Assembly: GCA_964387775.1 (NCBI GenBank) | Contig: CAYLZO010000075.1 | Span: forward strand, 1 to 20,447 | DNA length: 20,447 nt | Reading direction: 5' to 3' | Source of the DNA: CAYLZO01 sp964387775 | GTDB lineage: Bacteria; Chloroflexota; Anaerolineae; JAAYZQ01 | Part shown: positions 1 through 7,486 of the stretch, one piece after another | Layout: the number at the start of each line of letters is the position of its first letter | Position numbering within the stretch: position 1 is the first letter of the stretch | Notes under the pieces: model-generated | Seen by the model: only the letters and a program-made list of their open reading frames with translations | Databases searched by the model: none | Told to the model about the DNA's origin: nothing | Translations under genes and position numbers: made by a program

Positions 1-94
1 GGAGAACGCTCTCTCGGTCAGACTGCTAGATGTCCCCAGCTTGATACGCTCACGGTCAAGCAGGATTGCCTACCAGGTTTCTTGTACAAGTTAT

Positions 95-123
95 TTGACA
101 GGTGCGGTCAATTGAGGTATCCT
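95..123 (+). promoter_or_regulatory. sigma70-type promoter for the DUF362/polyferredoxin operon
   Basis: A perfect -35 box TTGACA (95-100) and a -10-like TATCCT (118-123) are separated by exactly 17 bp. Transcription would begin near 130, about 30 bases before the ATG at 159. This rules against a GTG start at 102, which would lie inside the promoter. No gene is visible in bases 1-94. Confidence 0.6.
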
Positions 124-158
124 GTCTGCAACATTCACCCGCTGGAAAGAAGGAATGT

Positions 159-1289
159 ATGGACGAGCATACCCATAAACAGGCCATGACCCGCCGCCAG
201 TTCGTGCGGTGGCTGACGGCCGCCGGTCTGGGCGCGACCCTTCTCTCGTGCGACAATCCGACGCCCGCGCCCTCCCAGGGGGCGCAAGCGACGAGCACGC
301 CGTTGGCATCGCCGACGTCCCCGCCAGTTGCGCGAGCGACGAATACGCCGCTGCCGTCGCCCGCGTCCCCGGAGGTCGCGCAGGCGACGAACCCGCCTGG
401 GGCGACGTCTACCTCGCTGCCAGCCCCGGCGACCGAGACGGCCCCACCCCCACCCGCTCCGTCGCCGACGCCTCGTGAGGCCGCCTACCTGGCCGTGGCC
501 CGGGGCGGCGACCCGAAGGCCATCACCCGCGCGGCCGTGGCGGCCCTGGGCGGCATCGAGCGGTTCGTCAAAGCAGGGGACGACGTGATCGTCAAGCCCA
601 ACATCTGCGTGGACTATCGCTCCTACGAGTACGCGGCCACGACCAACCCCGAGGTGGTCGCGGCCCTGGTCGAACTGTGCCTGGGCGCCGGGGCCAAACA
701 CGTGCGAGTGATGGACAATCCCTTCGGCGGCAGCCCCGAGAGCGCCTACGCCCGCAGCGGCATCGCCGAGGCGGTGGCAGCCGCCGGCGGCCGGATGGAG
801 GCCATGGTTCCGGCCAAGTTCCGCGAGACCGACATCCCCGAGGGCCGCGACATCCGCCGCTGGCCCGTCTACCAGGGGGTGCTGGCCGCCGACGTGGTCA
901 TCAACGTGCCCATCGCCAAGCACCACAACCTGGCCCGCCTGACCTTGGGCGGCAAGAATCTGATGGGCGTCATCCAGAACCGGGGCGGTATCCACCGCGA
1001 CCTGGGCCAGCGCATCGCCGACCTGGTCAGCCTGGTGCGTCCCCAGCTCACCGTGGTCGACGCGGTGCGGACCCTGATGAACCACGGCCCGACCGGCGGC
1101 AACCTGGGCGACGTGCGCTTGACCGAAACCGTCATCGCGAGCCACGACGTCGTCGCCGCCGACGCCTACGCCGCCACCCTCTTTGACCTGACCGGCCCGG
1201 ACATCGCCTACGTCCGGGCCGCGGCCGAGATGGGGCTGGGCACGCTCGACCTCGACGCGATCCGCGTCGAAGAGATCCCGGTGGGCTGA
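159..1289 (+). CDS. DUF362 family protein, Tat-exported lipoprotein
   Basis: Predicted 376-residue exported protein. The N-terminus has a twin-arginine motif (TRRQFVR, R12-R13), a hydrophobic stretch and a lipobox-like LLSC at C31, so export by Tat and lipid anchoring are likely. A Thr/Pro/Ser/Ala-rich linker (about residues 35-105) leads to a DUF362 domain with the typical 'DDVIVKPNICVDY', 'HVRVMDNPFGG' and 'IAKHHNLARLTLGGKNLMG' stretches. DUF362 domains often accompany ferredoxin domains, but none is fused here. The iron-sulfur partner is probably the polyferredoxin starting 11 bases downstream. The ATG at 159 is chosen because GAAAGAAGG lies 5 bases upstream and a promoter covers the earlier GTG. 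The biochemical function of DUF362 is not established; an extracytoplasmic redox or cofactor role is inference. Confidence 0.85.
   Translation: MDEHTHKQAMTRRQFVRWLTAAGLGATLLSCDNPTPAPSQGAQATSTPLASPTSPPVARATNTPLPSPASPEVAQATNPPGATSTSLPAPATETAPPPPAPSPTPREAAYLAVARGGDPKAITRAAVAALGGIERFVKAGDDVIVKPNICVDYRSYEYAATTNPEVVAALVELCLGAGAKHVRVMDNPFGGSPESAYARSGIAEAVAAAGGRMEAMVPAKFRETDIPEGRDIRRWPVYQGVLAADVVINVPIAKHHNLARLTLGGKNLMGVIQNRGGIHRDLGQRIADLVSLVRPQLTVVDAVRTLMNHGPTGGNLGDVRLTETVIASHDVVAADAYAATLFDLTGPDIAYVRAAAEMGLGTLDLDAIRVEEIPVG
282..392 (+). repeat. 48-bp tandem repeat coding the DUF362 linker
   Basis: Two diverged 48-bp units (282-329 and 330-377) and the start of a third (378-392) each begin GCGCxxGCGACGA and encode the repeated 'ATxTPLxSPxSP' linker. 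The length is a multiple of three, so unit number can vary without breaking the frame. Confidence 0.6.
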
Positions 1290-1300
1290 GGGAGCTAACG

Positions 1301-2830
1301 TTGAAGCTGAACCCGAGTGCTCGGGGATGGCGCCGGCTGCGCCGGGGGGTACAGATCCTGGCGCTGCTGCTCTTCCTCGGCCTTTTCGTCTACACCAACG
1401 CCCAGCGCCCCCAGCGCTTCTGGGCCGACCCCTTTTCACGCCTCGACCCGCTGCTGATGCTGGCCGCGTCGCTGGCCGGACGGGTGGTCCTGGGCGGCCT
1501 CTTGTTGAGCGGGATCGTCGTCCTGCTCACGCTGCTTTTTGGGCGGGTGTGGTGTGGCTGGTTCTGCCCGCTCGGCACCGTGTTGGAGTGGCTGAGCCCC
1601 CGCCGCCCGCGCTCCCAGGCGCCCCCGGAGAGGCTGCGGGCGGGAAAATACCTGCTGCTCGCGGCCGTCGTCGTCGCCGCGCTGCTGGGCAGCCAGGCGT
1701 TGACCTTTCTGGACCCCATCACCATCCTGAACCGGACGCTGACGACGGCGGCCTGGCCAGCGCTGCGCTACGCCGTGGCGGAGGCCGAAGCCTTCTTGTA
1801 TGGCTTTGACGTTCTGTGGCCCGCCCTCGACGCGGCCCACGCGGCCGTGGTCCGGCCGCTCTTTCTCGACGTCCAGCCGGTGTTCTCCCTGGGCATCTGG
1901 CTGGCCCTATTTTTTGTCGGGTTGGTGGCCCTCAACGGGTGGGCCGAGCGCTTTTGGTGCCGCTACCTCTGCCCGCTGGGCGGCCTGCTGGGGTTGATCT
2001 CCAAGCTGGCGCTGGTCCGCCGCGAGGTGACGGGCGCGTGTACTCAATGCGCCCGCTGCACGCGGATCTGTCCCACGGGCACCATTGACCCCGACGACGG
2101 CTTCCGCAGCGACCCGGCCGAGTGCACGGTCTGCCTCGACTGCCTGGTGGACTGCCCCGCCGAGGGCGTTGCCTTTGGCTGGCAGTTGCCCCGCTGGCAG
2201 CCCGCCCGCTGGCGCGACTACGATCCCTCGCGGCGGCAGGCCCTGGCCGCTGCAGGCGCGTCCGCCGTGGGCGTGGTCCTGCTCGGCACCGAGCCGGTCA
2301 CCCGGCGCGATCCGGCGACGTTGGTCCGGCCGCCGGGCACCCGCCGGGCCGAGTTCGGCGCGCTGTGCGTCCGCTGCGGGGCCTGCCTGCGCGTCTGCCC
2401 CACCCAGGGCTTGCAGCCGAGTCTGCTGGAGGGTGGCCTGCAGAATCTGCTCACGCCGCGCCTGGTGCCCCGCCTGGGCTATTGCAGCTTTCCCTGCCAC
2501 GCCTGCGGCCAGGTCTGCCCCACGGGCGCCATCCCGCCGCTGGCCCTGGAGGAGAAGCAGGCGACGGCCATCGGCCTGGCCCGCGTCGACCGCGACCGCT
2601 GCCTGCCCTGGGCCTACGACACGCCCTGCATCGTCTGCGAGGAGGCCTGCCCCGTGGCCGACAAGGCCATCGAGCTGGAGGAGGTCGAGGTGGTGCTCGA
2701 CAGCGGCGAGACGATCTGGCTCCAGCGGCCGCGGGTGGTCGAAGAGCTGTGTATCGGCTGTGGCGTGTGCGAGTACCAGTGTCCGCAGACTGGCGAGGCG
2801 GCCATTCGCGTCTATACGCCACTAGTGTGA
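1301..2830 (+). CDS. NapH-NapG-like fused membrane polyferredoxin
   Basis: 509-residue predicted inner-membrane electron-transfer protein. The N-terminal half is NapH/NosR-like: membrane segments at about 17-33, 50-80, 117-133 and 195-212, two CxxxCP motifs (C85/C89 and C220/C224), and two [4Fe-4S] motifs (C247/250/253/257 and C275/278/281/285). The C-terminal half follows a NapG-like pattern: RR at 311-312 with a hydrophobic stretch to about 329, then four further cluster sites (C356/359/362/366; C395/399/402/406; C434/443/446/450; C484/487/490/494). NapH and NapG are normally separate proteins that pass quinol electrons to periplasmic reductases, so this is a natural fusion. The start is TTG with GGAG 6 bases upstream, 11 bases after the DUF362 stop, indicating one operon. 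No nitrate-reductase catalytic subunit is visible, so the electron acceptor is unknown; the DUF362 protein is the obvious candidate partner. Confidence 0.88.
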   Translation: MKLNPSARGWRRLRRGVQILALLLFLGLFVYTNAQRPQRFWADPFSRLDPLLMLAASLAGRVVLGGLLLSGIVVLLTLLFGRVWCGWFCPLGTVLEWLSPRRPRSQAPPERLRAGKYLLLAAVVVAALLGSQALTFLDPITILNRTLTTAAWPALRYAVAEAEAFLYGFDVLWPALDAAHAAVVRPLFLDVQPVFSLGIWLALFFVGLVALNGWAERFWCRYLCPLGGLLGLISKLALVRREVTGACTQCARCTRICPTGTIDPDDGFRSDPAECTVCLDCLVDCPAEGVAFGWQLPRWQPARWRDYDPSRRQALAAAGASAVGVVLLGTEPVTRRDPATLVRPPGTRRAEFGALCVRCGACLRVCPTQGLQPSLLEGGLQNLLTPRLVPRLGYCSFPCHACGQVCPTGAIPPLALEEKQATAIGLARVDRDRCLPWAYDTPCIVCEEACPVADKAIELEEVEVVLDSGETIWLQRPRVVEELCIGCGVCEYQCPQTGEAAIRVYTPLV

Positions 2831-2853
2831 GGCTGCTGCGTCCCCAACAAAGA

Positions 2854-2895
2854 GACCTGACAGGTGGCAGGAACGGCCACCTGTCAGGTCTGTTT
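2854..2895 (+). terminator. hairpin terminator after polyferredoxin gene
   Basis: A perfect 15-bp stem (2854-2868 with 2876-2890, arm GACCTGACAGGTGGC) has a 7-base loop and is followed by TGTTT. The T tract is short, so termination may be partial, but its place 23 bases after the stop codon and before a new promoter fits a terminator. Confidence 0.7.
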
Positions 2896-2922
2896 GCCGA
2901 GAGTGGGCTTTTGCAGTACAAT
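2894..2922 (+). promoter_or_regulatory. promoter for VOC/Nudix operon
   Basis: TTGCCG (2894-2899) and TACAAT (2917-2922, 5 of 6 matches to the -10 consensus) are spaced by 17 bp. The start of transcription would be near 2929, just ahead of the Shine-Dalgarno GGGAGG at 2935-2940. Confidence 0.6.
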
Positions 2923-2946
2923 GGGCATCGTGAAGGGAGGGCGGGC

Positions 2947-3414
2947 ATGAGCGTCGAGACCAGATTTGTCCACACCAACTTGGTTGCCCGGGACTGGCGA
3001 AGGCTGGCGCGCTTTTACGAGGATGTGTTCGGCTGCGAGCCGCTGTCGCCCGAGCGGGACCTGTCCGGTGCCTGGCTGGAGGCGGCCACCGGCCTGCCGG
3101 GCGCGCACATTCTCGGCATCCACCTGCGGCTGCCCGGCTACGGCGACGCGGGGCCGACGCTCGAGATCTTTCAGTACGACCGGCTGGCCGAGTGGCCCGA
3201 GACCGCCGTCAACCGCCCCGGTTTCGGGCACGTCGCCTTTGCCGTGGACGACGTGGCGGCCGCGGTCGAGGCGGTGCAGGCCGCGGGCGGCGGCGCCGTC
3301 GGCGAGATCATCTCGCTGGACGTGCCCGGCGCGGGCACGGTCACATTCGCCTACCTCACGGACCCCGAGGGCAACGTCGTCGAGGTGCAGCGTTGGTCGG
3401 AGCCGGGCCAATGA
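2947..3414 (+). CDS. VOC family (glyoxalase/dioxygenase fold) protein
   Basis: 155-residue soluble protein with the paired beta-alpha-beta-beta-beta modules of the vicinal oxygen chelate superfamily. The metal ligands fit the classic H-E-H-E pattern: H9 ('FVHTNL'), E73 ('TLEIFQY'), H95 ('GFGHVAF') and E146 ('GNVVEVQRW'). The ending 'DPEGNVVEVQRW' is characteristic of glyoxalase-I-like and lactoylglutathione-lyase-like members. The substrate cannot be read from sequence. The ATG at 2947 has GGGAGG about 6 bases upstream. The same frame is open far upstream, but that stretch lies inside the polyferredoxin gene and across the terminator and promoter. The stop overlaps the ATG of the Nudix gene (ATGA), implying translational coupling. 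Confidence 0.88.
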   Translation: MSVETRFVHTNLVARDWRRLARFYEDVFGCEPLSPERDLSGAWLEAATGLPGAHILGIHLRLPGYGDAGPTLEIFQYDRLAEWPETAVNRPGFGHVAFAVDDVAAAVEAVQAAGGGAVGEIISLDVPGAGTVTFAYLTDPEGNVVEVQRWSEPGQ

Positions 3415-4502
3415 AATCTGCCCAACAGATCGCCCTCTGGGCCGACAAACTGCGCGATCTGTCGGCCATGGGCTTGAACTTTTCCAAGAACCCCTACGAC
3501 CGCGAGAACTATGAGACCGTCCAGAACATTGTCCTGGAGATGGTGGCCCTGGCCGAGATCGAGCCGCTGCGGGCCACCGTTTTTAGCCGGCCGACGCCCA
3601 TCGCCGTCGGGGATGGGGCCGTCATCGACGACGAGGGGCGCATCCTGCTCATCCGCCGCGCCGACACGGGCCAATGGGCGATGCCCGGCGGTGCGCTGGC
3701 CGTGGGCGAGACGCCGGCCGAGGGCGTGGTCCGCGAGGTGCTAGAGGAGAGCGGCGTGCGTTCTGAGGCGGTGGCCCTGGTTGGCGTCCACGACTCGCGG
3801 CTGTGCGGCACGGTCTCGGCCCACCACCTTTACCACTTTTGCTTTCTTTGCCGGCCCCTCGATGGTATAGAGCCGGTCGATCCACCATCGCATCACTTTG
3901 AGGTGCTGGACGCGGCCTGGTTTGCTGAGGACGCGCTGCCCGAGGATCTGGACCCCGGTCACGCCGGCCGCATCCCGGAGGCGTTCCGCGTCTGGGGCGG
4001 TGACCGGCGCGCCTATTTCGACGGGGATCCCCTGCCGGAAGCCACCCTTTGCCTCCTGCTGCGGGGCGATCCGCCGCGACAGGTGCTGCTGGGCTGGAAA
4101 AAGGCTGGGTTCGGGGCGGGCAAGTGGGGCGGCATCGGCGGCAAGGTCGAGCCGGGCGAGACGGCGGCCAGGGCGGCGGCGCGTGAACTGGCGGAAGAGA
4201 CCGGCGTCCGGGTGGCCGAGGCGAACCTCGACTATGCGGGGCAGCTGACCTTCCTCTTTCCCCACCGGCGAGCCTGGAGCCAGGTGGTGCACGTTTACCG
4301 GGCGGCGGCGTGGGACGGAGAGCCGGCCGAGAGCGCCGAGGTGCGTCCCGCCTGGTTCGCCCTGGACGAGATCCCCTACGCGCAGATGTGGGCGGACGGT
4401 GCCCACTGGCTGCCGCGCATCCTGGCCGGCGAGTGCATCGAGGCGCGGTTTGTCTTTGCTGCCGACAACGAGACGGTGGCCCGGGTGCGGATCGAGACCT
4501 AA
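3411..4502 (+). CDS. tandem double-domain Nudix hydrolase
   Basis: 363-residue protein with two complete Nudix domains in one chain. Residues 1-50 resemble the N-terminal helical region of 'nucleoside diphosphate linked to X' hydrolases. The first Nudix box spans 94-116 (GX5EX7REVLEESGV) and the second spans 244-266 (GX5EX7RELAEETGV); all metal-binding glutamates are kept in both. The second domain resembles MTH1/MutT (8-oxo-dGTP type): 'KKAGFGAGKWGGIGGKVEPGE' matches the MTH1 substrate-loop style. One chain could therefore clean two kinds of toxic or oxidised nucleotide, but substrates are inferred only. The ATG overlaps the preceding VOC stop by four bases, so the two proteins are probably made together. 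Confidence 0.88.
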   Translation: MKSAQQIALWADKLRDLSAMGLNFSKNPYDRENYETVQNIVLEMVALAEIEPLRATVFSRPTPIAVGDGAVIDDEGRILLIRRADTGQWAMPGGALAVGETPAEGVVREVLEESGVRSEAVALVGVHDSRLCGTVSAHHLYHFCFLCRPLDGIEPVDPPSHHFEVLDAAWFAEDALPEDLDPGHAGRIPEAFRVWGGDRRAYFDGDPLPEATLCLLLRGDPPRQVLLGWKKAGFGAGKWGGIGGKVEPGETAARAAARELAEETGVRVAEANLDYAGQLTFLFPHRRAWSQVVHVYRAAAWDGEPAESAEVRPAWFALDEIPYAQMWADGAHWLPRILAGECIEARFVFAADNETVARVRIET

Positions 4503-4545
4503 ACCGCTGAAATACCCAGAAACCACCGAGGCAGCTCCGGTGACG

Positions 4546-5163
4546 TCAGCGTTTGGGTGGCTGTTTCTTTCGTCGTTTCAGTGCGGCCTGGGCTGCCGTC
4601 GCGTAGGGGGAACCGGGCAGGAGATCCACCACCTGGTTGTACTGTTGGCTGGCTTTGGCTGGTTCCCCCGTCTGTTCGTAGGCCAACCCCAAATTGTAAC
4701 GACAAGCTGCCTCATACTTGAAGCCCAGGTGGGGCCGCTGTTCATCAGCCAGCACGTCTTCCAGGGTTTGGATGGCGGCCTCGGCCTGTCCGCTTCTGAG
4801 TTGGGCAGCTCCCTGGTTGGTCAGGACGATGAGGCGTGAGCTGGCGTCGGGCCACCAGGCCAGTCCCAGCCGGTAGAGGCGGAAGGCCAGGTCATAGTTC
4901 CCGCGCCCGGCCAGCAAGTTGGCGACGTCCACCAGGAGCCGCGAGCGCATGGTCACCGTGTAAAGGAGGATTAGGAACAAGAAGGGGTTGATCGGCGTGC
5001 CCAACAGCCACGAGCCCCCTATCAGCAGAACAGAGAGCCCCACCGATTCCAGGGCAAAGTGGATGGACAGCCCCTCGCGGCGGACCAGGCCCAGGCCGCC
5101 AAAGACCAAGATGTAAAGGCATCCGATCAGGATCAAGAGTAGGTAAGGATCGACCGTGATCAT
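4546..5163 (-). CDS. membrane-anchored TPR protein
   Basis: 205-residue protein with three predicted hydrophobic segments at about 5-27, 37-55 and 59-72. A cytoplasmic or lumenal C-terminal part holds about three TPR-like helix pairs ('GNYDLAFRLYRLGLAWWPD', 'GQAEAAIQTLEDVLAD', 'YNLGLAYEQTGEPAKASQQY') and a basic tail KRRKKQPPKR. TPRs bind other proteins, so an assembly or scaffold role is likely; no enzyme motif is seen. The ATG at 5163 has GGGAG five bases upstream. It lies 57 bases downstream of the second ArsA-like gene, separated by a strong palindrome, so it may be the last gene of that operon or be partly insulated from it. TPR proteins act as Get3 co-factors in other systems (Get4/Sgt2), which makes the neighbourhood suggestive but not proof. 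Confidence 0.8.
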   Translation of the reverse strand: MITVDPYLLLILIGCLYILVFGGLGLVRREGLSIHFALESVGLSVLLIGGSWLLGTPINPFLFLILLYTVTMRSRLLVDVANLLAGRGNYDLAFRLYRLGLAWWPDASSRLIVLTNQGAAQLRSGQAEAAIQTLEDVLADEQRPHLGFKYEAACRYNLGLAYEQTGEPAKASQQYNQVVDLLPGSPYATAAQAALKRRKKQPPKR

Positions 5164-5180
5164 GTTGCTCCCCGATTCTG

Positions 5181-5215
5181 ATCTTGCCCGCCGGCTTGAA
5201 GCCGGCGGGCAAGAT
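5181..5215. repeat. perfect 17-bp inverted repeat (REP-like or terminator hairpin)
   Basis: Arms 5181-5197 and 5199-5215 are exact inverted copies around a single G, with core GCCGGCTTGAAGCCGGC. It lies between the ArsA-like gene end (5221) and the TPR gene start (5163). There is no T run on the minus strand, so it is a weak intrinsic terminator at best. It could be an mRNA-stabilising hairpin or a dispersed intergenic palindrome. Confidence 0.75.
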
Positions 5216-5220
5216 GGTAT

Positions 5221-6195
5221 TCAAGCGAACACGTGTGCCGCCGTCCGTTCGAGCATTTGAACGCCCTGCACTTCGGTCTCAAAAAGTGGCACCACGGCCC
5301 GCACGTCGGGAAAGGTTTGCCAGATCTCGTCCATGTACTCGGCCTGCATGGCCACGCGGTTTTTGACAAAGTCGGGCGCGTCGTCGGCGACGCTCGCTTC
5401 GTCAATAAGCATGTTGACCACCACGCCGCCCACGGGGATGCCGAACTCGTCGAACCAGTTGATAAAGCGGGTGATGACGGCGATGGGCAGTGCTTCGGGT
5501 AAGGTGACAAAGAAGAAGGCGGTCTGCTCCTCGTCGGTCAGCAGTTCTTTGGCGTGGCCCATCCGCGTGCGCAGGTTGAGCAGGTAGTCCATCAGCGGGT
5601 CTTTTTCCTTCTTCTTTTTGCTGTAGGACAGCAGGTCCTTGAGGCTCGTCGCCTCTTCGCGGCTCTGGACCATCTTGTTGACCCACATGGAATAGACGTC
5701 GGACATGCCCAGCAGGCGGCGGGCGTTGGCCGTGGGCGCCGTGTCAAAGACGTACACGTCGTACTCGTCCTCGAACATGAGGTCGATCATGTTTTCGAAC
5801 ATGGCCGACTCTTCAAAGGCCGGGTTCATGGTCGCCGACTCGACGAATTCGTCGGCCTTGGTCTTGATGTCGGCATACTTGAGGAACCACTCGATCTTTT
5901 CTCGGATCTCTTTTTTCGACTTTTCGATGGTCTTTTTGGTGTCGATCTCGTAGGCGTGCAGGTTGGGAGCCCCTTCGACTGGCGTGTGCCGACCATAGAC
6001 GTCCTGGCCCAACAGGCTGGTCAGGCTGTGTACGGGATTGGTGGAGGCCAACAAGGTTTTTCTGCCCTGCTGACCAAACCAGAGGGCTGCCGCGCCGGCC
6101 ATCACCGTCTTGCCCACACCGCCCTTGCCCCCGAAAAAGACGTACTTCATGCCGGGATGCTCGGCCAGGAATTGGGACGTATTCTTGTCAATCAT
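5221..6195 (-). CDS. ArsA/Get3-family ATPase, second paralog
   Basis: 324-residue single-domain ArsA-family ATPase. The deviant Walker A GGKGGVGKT is at 22-30 with signature lysine K24. The switch I segment reads 'STNPVHSL' where ArsA/Get3 have 'STDPAHSL', so the catalytic aspartate position is N53. The switch II region 'FDTAPTANARRLLGM' keeps DTAPT but has AN where the family usually has GH. There is no cysteine anywhere, so neither ArsA-type arsenite ligands nor the Get3 zinc CxxC are present. It is soluble with no signal peptide. The ATG has AAGG 4 bases upstream and starts 5 bases after the stop of the first paralog, so the pair is very likely co-translated and heterodimeric. The name 'arsenical pump ATPase' is probably misleading here. 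Confidence 0.88.
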   Translation of the reverse strand: MIDKNTSQFLAEHPGMKYVFFGGKGGVGKTVMAGAAALWFGQQGRKTLLASTNPVHSLTSLLGQDVYGRHTPVEGAPNLHAYEIDTKKTIEKSKKEIREKIEWFLKYADIKTKADEFVESATMNPAFEESAMFENMIDLMFEDEYDVYVFDTAPTANARRLLGMSDVYSMWVNKMVQSREEATSLKDLLSYSKKKKEKDPLMDYLLNLRTRMGHAKELLTDEEQTAFFFVTLPEALPIAVITRFINWFDEFGIPVGGVVVNMLIDEASVADDAPDFVKNRVAMQAEYMDEIWQTFPDVRAVVPLFETEVQGVQMLERTAAHVFA

Positions 6196-6200
6196 GATCC

Positions 6201-7175
6201 TTACCCTCCGAACATCTCGTTAGCCATCTTTTCGATCATGCCCAGGCCGGTGATGTCGCGCTCCATCTCGGGGATGTAGGCCAAGACTTCGTCGCCCAAT
6301 TCGCGGCGGATGGTCGCCAGATGGCCGCTCTGCATCTCCAGCCGGTTACGCAGGTAGGCGGGGATCTCTTGCTGGGCCAGCGACTCGGGGATGACTCGGT
6401 TGACGATATAGCCCGACAGGGGCACGCTGTACTTGGCAAAGAGCCCGGCTGCCTTTTTGGTGTCGAGGATGGCCATTTCTTCGGGGATGACGACAAAGAA
6501 AAAGGCCGTCCGCTGCCGGTCGGTGAGGATGCCAGACGATTTGTTGATGCGCTCCTTGATGTACAGCAACTCGCGCAGGATGGCGTCCTCTTCCGATTCC
6601 TGATCCCGTTTCATCACGGACGCGACCTGGGAGTACTCTTCCATCTCGGTGCGCAGGGCCGTGATCTTGTCGATCCATTCGTCGTAGACGCTGGCCATGC
6701 TCAAGTAGTAAAGGGCGTGGCCCAAGGGCACCAAATCGTAGATGTAGTAGTCGTACTCGGCGCTGACGACGATGTCTACCACGGCGTCAAAGATGGCGCT
6801 CTCTTCCATGGCCGGCTCGGCGGCTGCGGCCTGGATATAGTTCTCGATCTCTTCCGGTACTTCTTTCAGGCCGTACATTTCCAGGATCTGCTGCCGGATT
6901 TCGTCCTGGTACTCGCGGATGCGTTGGTCGGCGTCGATCTCTTGGGCATAGAGGTTGGGCATGATCTCCACCGCGCCCTGGCCAAAGATGTCCTTTTGAA
7001 AGATGTCAGACAGGGAGGCCTGGGGATCTACGGAAAAGACCAGGACCTTGTAGCCCTGCTTGGCCAACCAGTAAGCGGACGCCGCCGAGAAGGTGGTCTT
7101 GCCCAGCCCGCCCTTCCCGCCGAACATGATGTAGCGGCGATCGGGCTGCTCTTCAAAGATCCTTGTTAGTGACAA
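6201..7175 (-). CDS. ArsA/Get3-family ATPase, first paralog
   Basis: Predicted 324-residue ArsA-family ATPase. It has deviant Walker A GGKGGLGKT at 19-27 (K21 and K26) and switch I 'SVDPQASL', which keeps the catalytic aspartate D50 but lacks the usual His. The switch II region reads 'YDLVPLGHALYYL', keeping GH but losing the DTAPT pattern. It has no cysteine. The TTG at 7175 is chosen because AGGAGG lies 8 bases upstream, and it gives the same length as the paralog. A GTG at 7193 overlapping the upstream stop (GTGA) is the alternative (330 residues) but has no Shine-Dalgarno. The gene follows two short hydrophobic-protein genes with almost no gap. Together with its partner it probably forms an ATP-driven chaperone or targeting complex; this is inferred from family and context. 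Confidence 0.87.
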   Translation of the reverse strand: MSLTRIFEEQPDRRYIMFGGKGGLGKTTFSAASAYWLAKQGYKVLVFSVDPQASLSDIFQKDIFGQGAVEIMPNLYAQEIDADQRIREYQDEIRQQILEMYGLKEVPEEIENYIQAAAAEPAMEESAIFDAVVDIVVSAEYDYYIYDLVPLGHALYYLSMASVYDEWIDKITALRTEMEEYSQVASVMKRDQESEEDAILRELLYIKERINKSSGILTDRQRTAFFFVVIPEEMAILDTKKAAGLFAKYSVPLSGYIVNRVIPESLAQQEIPAYLRNRLEMQSGHLATIRRELGDEVLAYIPEMERDITGLGMIEKMANEMFGG

Positions 7176-7189
7176 TTTTGTTTCCTCCT

Positions 7190-7465
7190 TCACGCCAGGG
7201 CGTCGGTCAAATCGCGCTCGCGGAGCATCCGGCGCTTCCAGGTGCTGATCTGAGGCACCACGTAGGGCAAGATCCGCAGCGAGTAGTAGGGCGGCAGGAT
7301 GGGGATGCCCAGCAGGTCGCCCATGGTGATGAGGATAAACAAGTGCTCCATGCTGCCCCGCGTCTTTAAGGCGTAGCGGGTCATGTCGTGGCCGGCCATC
7401 CCGTAGAGGATGCTCTTGGCCGTGTCCAGGAAACCAGGACGTTTTTTCTTCTCTTCTTCTGTCAT
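7190..7465 (-). CDS. short hydrophobic protein, paralog A, ArsA-linked
   Basis: 91-residue protein of unrecognised family. A charged N-terminus (MTEEEKKKRPG) is followed by an amphipathic stretch. A long hydrophobic block, roughly residues 41-70 ('LFILITMGDLLGIPILPPYY' then 'LRILPYVVP'), is broken by prolines, as in a re-entrant hairpin or monotopic membrane segment. The tail 'MLRERDLTD' is shared with the neighbouring paralog. The ATG at 7465 has GAGG 8 bases upstream; a GTG at 7474 in the same frame is less likely. It ends overlapping or just before the first ArsA-like gene. It is a candidate membrane partner or client of the ATPase pair, a guess based only on adjacency and hydrophobicity. 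Confidence 0.8.
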   Translation of the reverse strand: MTEEEKKKRPGFLDTAKSILYGMAGHDMTRYALKTRGSMEHLFILITMGDLLGIPILPPYYSLRILPYVVPQISTWKRRMLRERDLTDALA

Positions 7466-7486
7466 GGGCCTCACCTCGATTGAGTG

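Noticed and set aside
102..158. Earlier GTG start for the DUF362 gene
   Set aside because: It lies between the -35 and -10 boxes and would put 19 residues before the Tat signal; the ATG at 159 has a good ribosome site.
2122..2946. Long N-terminal extension of the VOC protein
   Set aside because: The open frame runs through the polyferredoxin gene, terminator and promoter; the true domain begins at 2947.
5554..7169. Plus-strand ORFs of 240-280 codons opposite the ArsA-like genes
   Set aside because: They mirror conserved ATPase coding sequence, lack ribosome sites and show no recognisable domain.
5221..7175. Arsenite efflux (ars) operon
   Set aside because: The ATPases lack all cysteines and no arsB, acr3, arsC, arsD or arsR is near; only the family name suggests arsenic.
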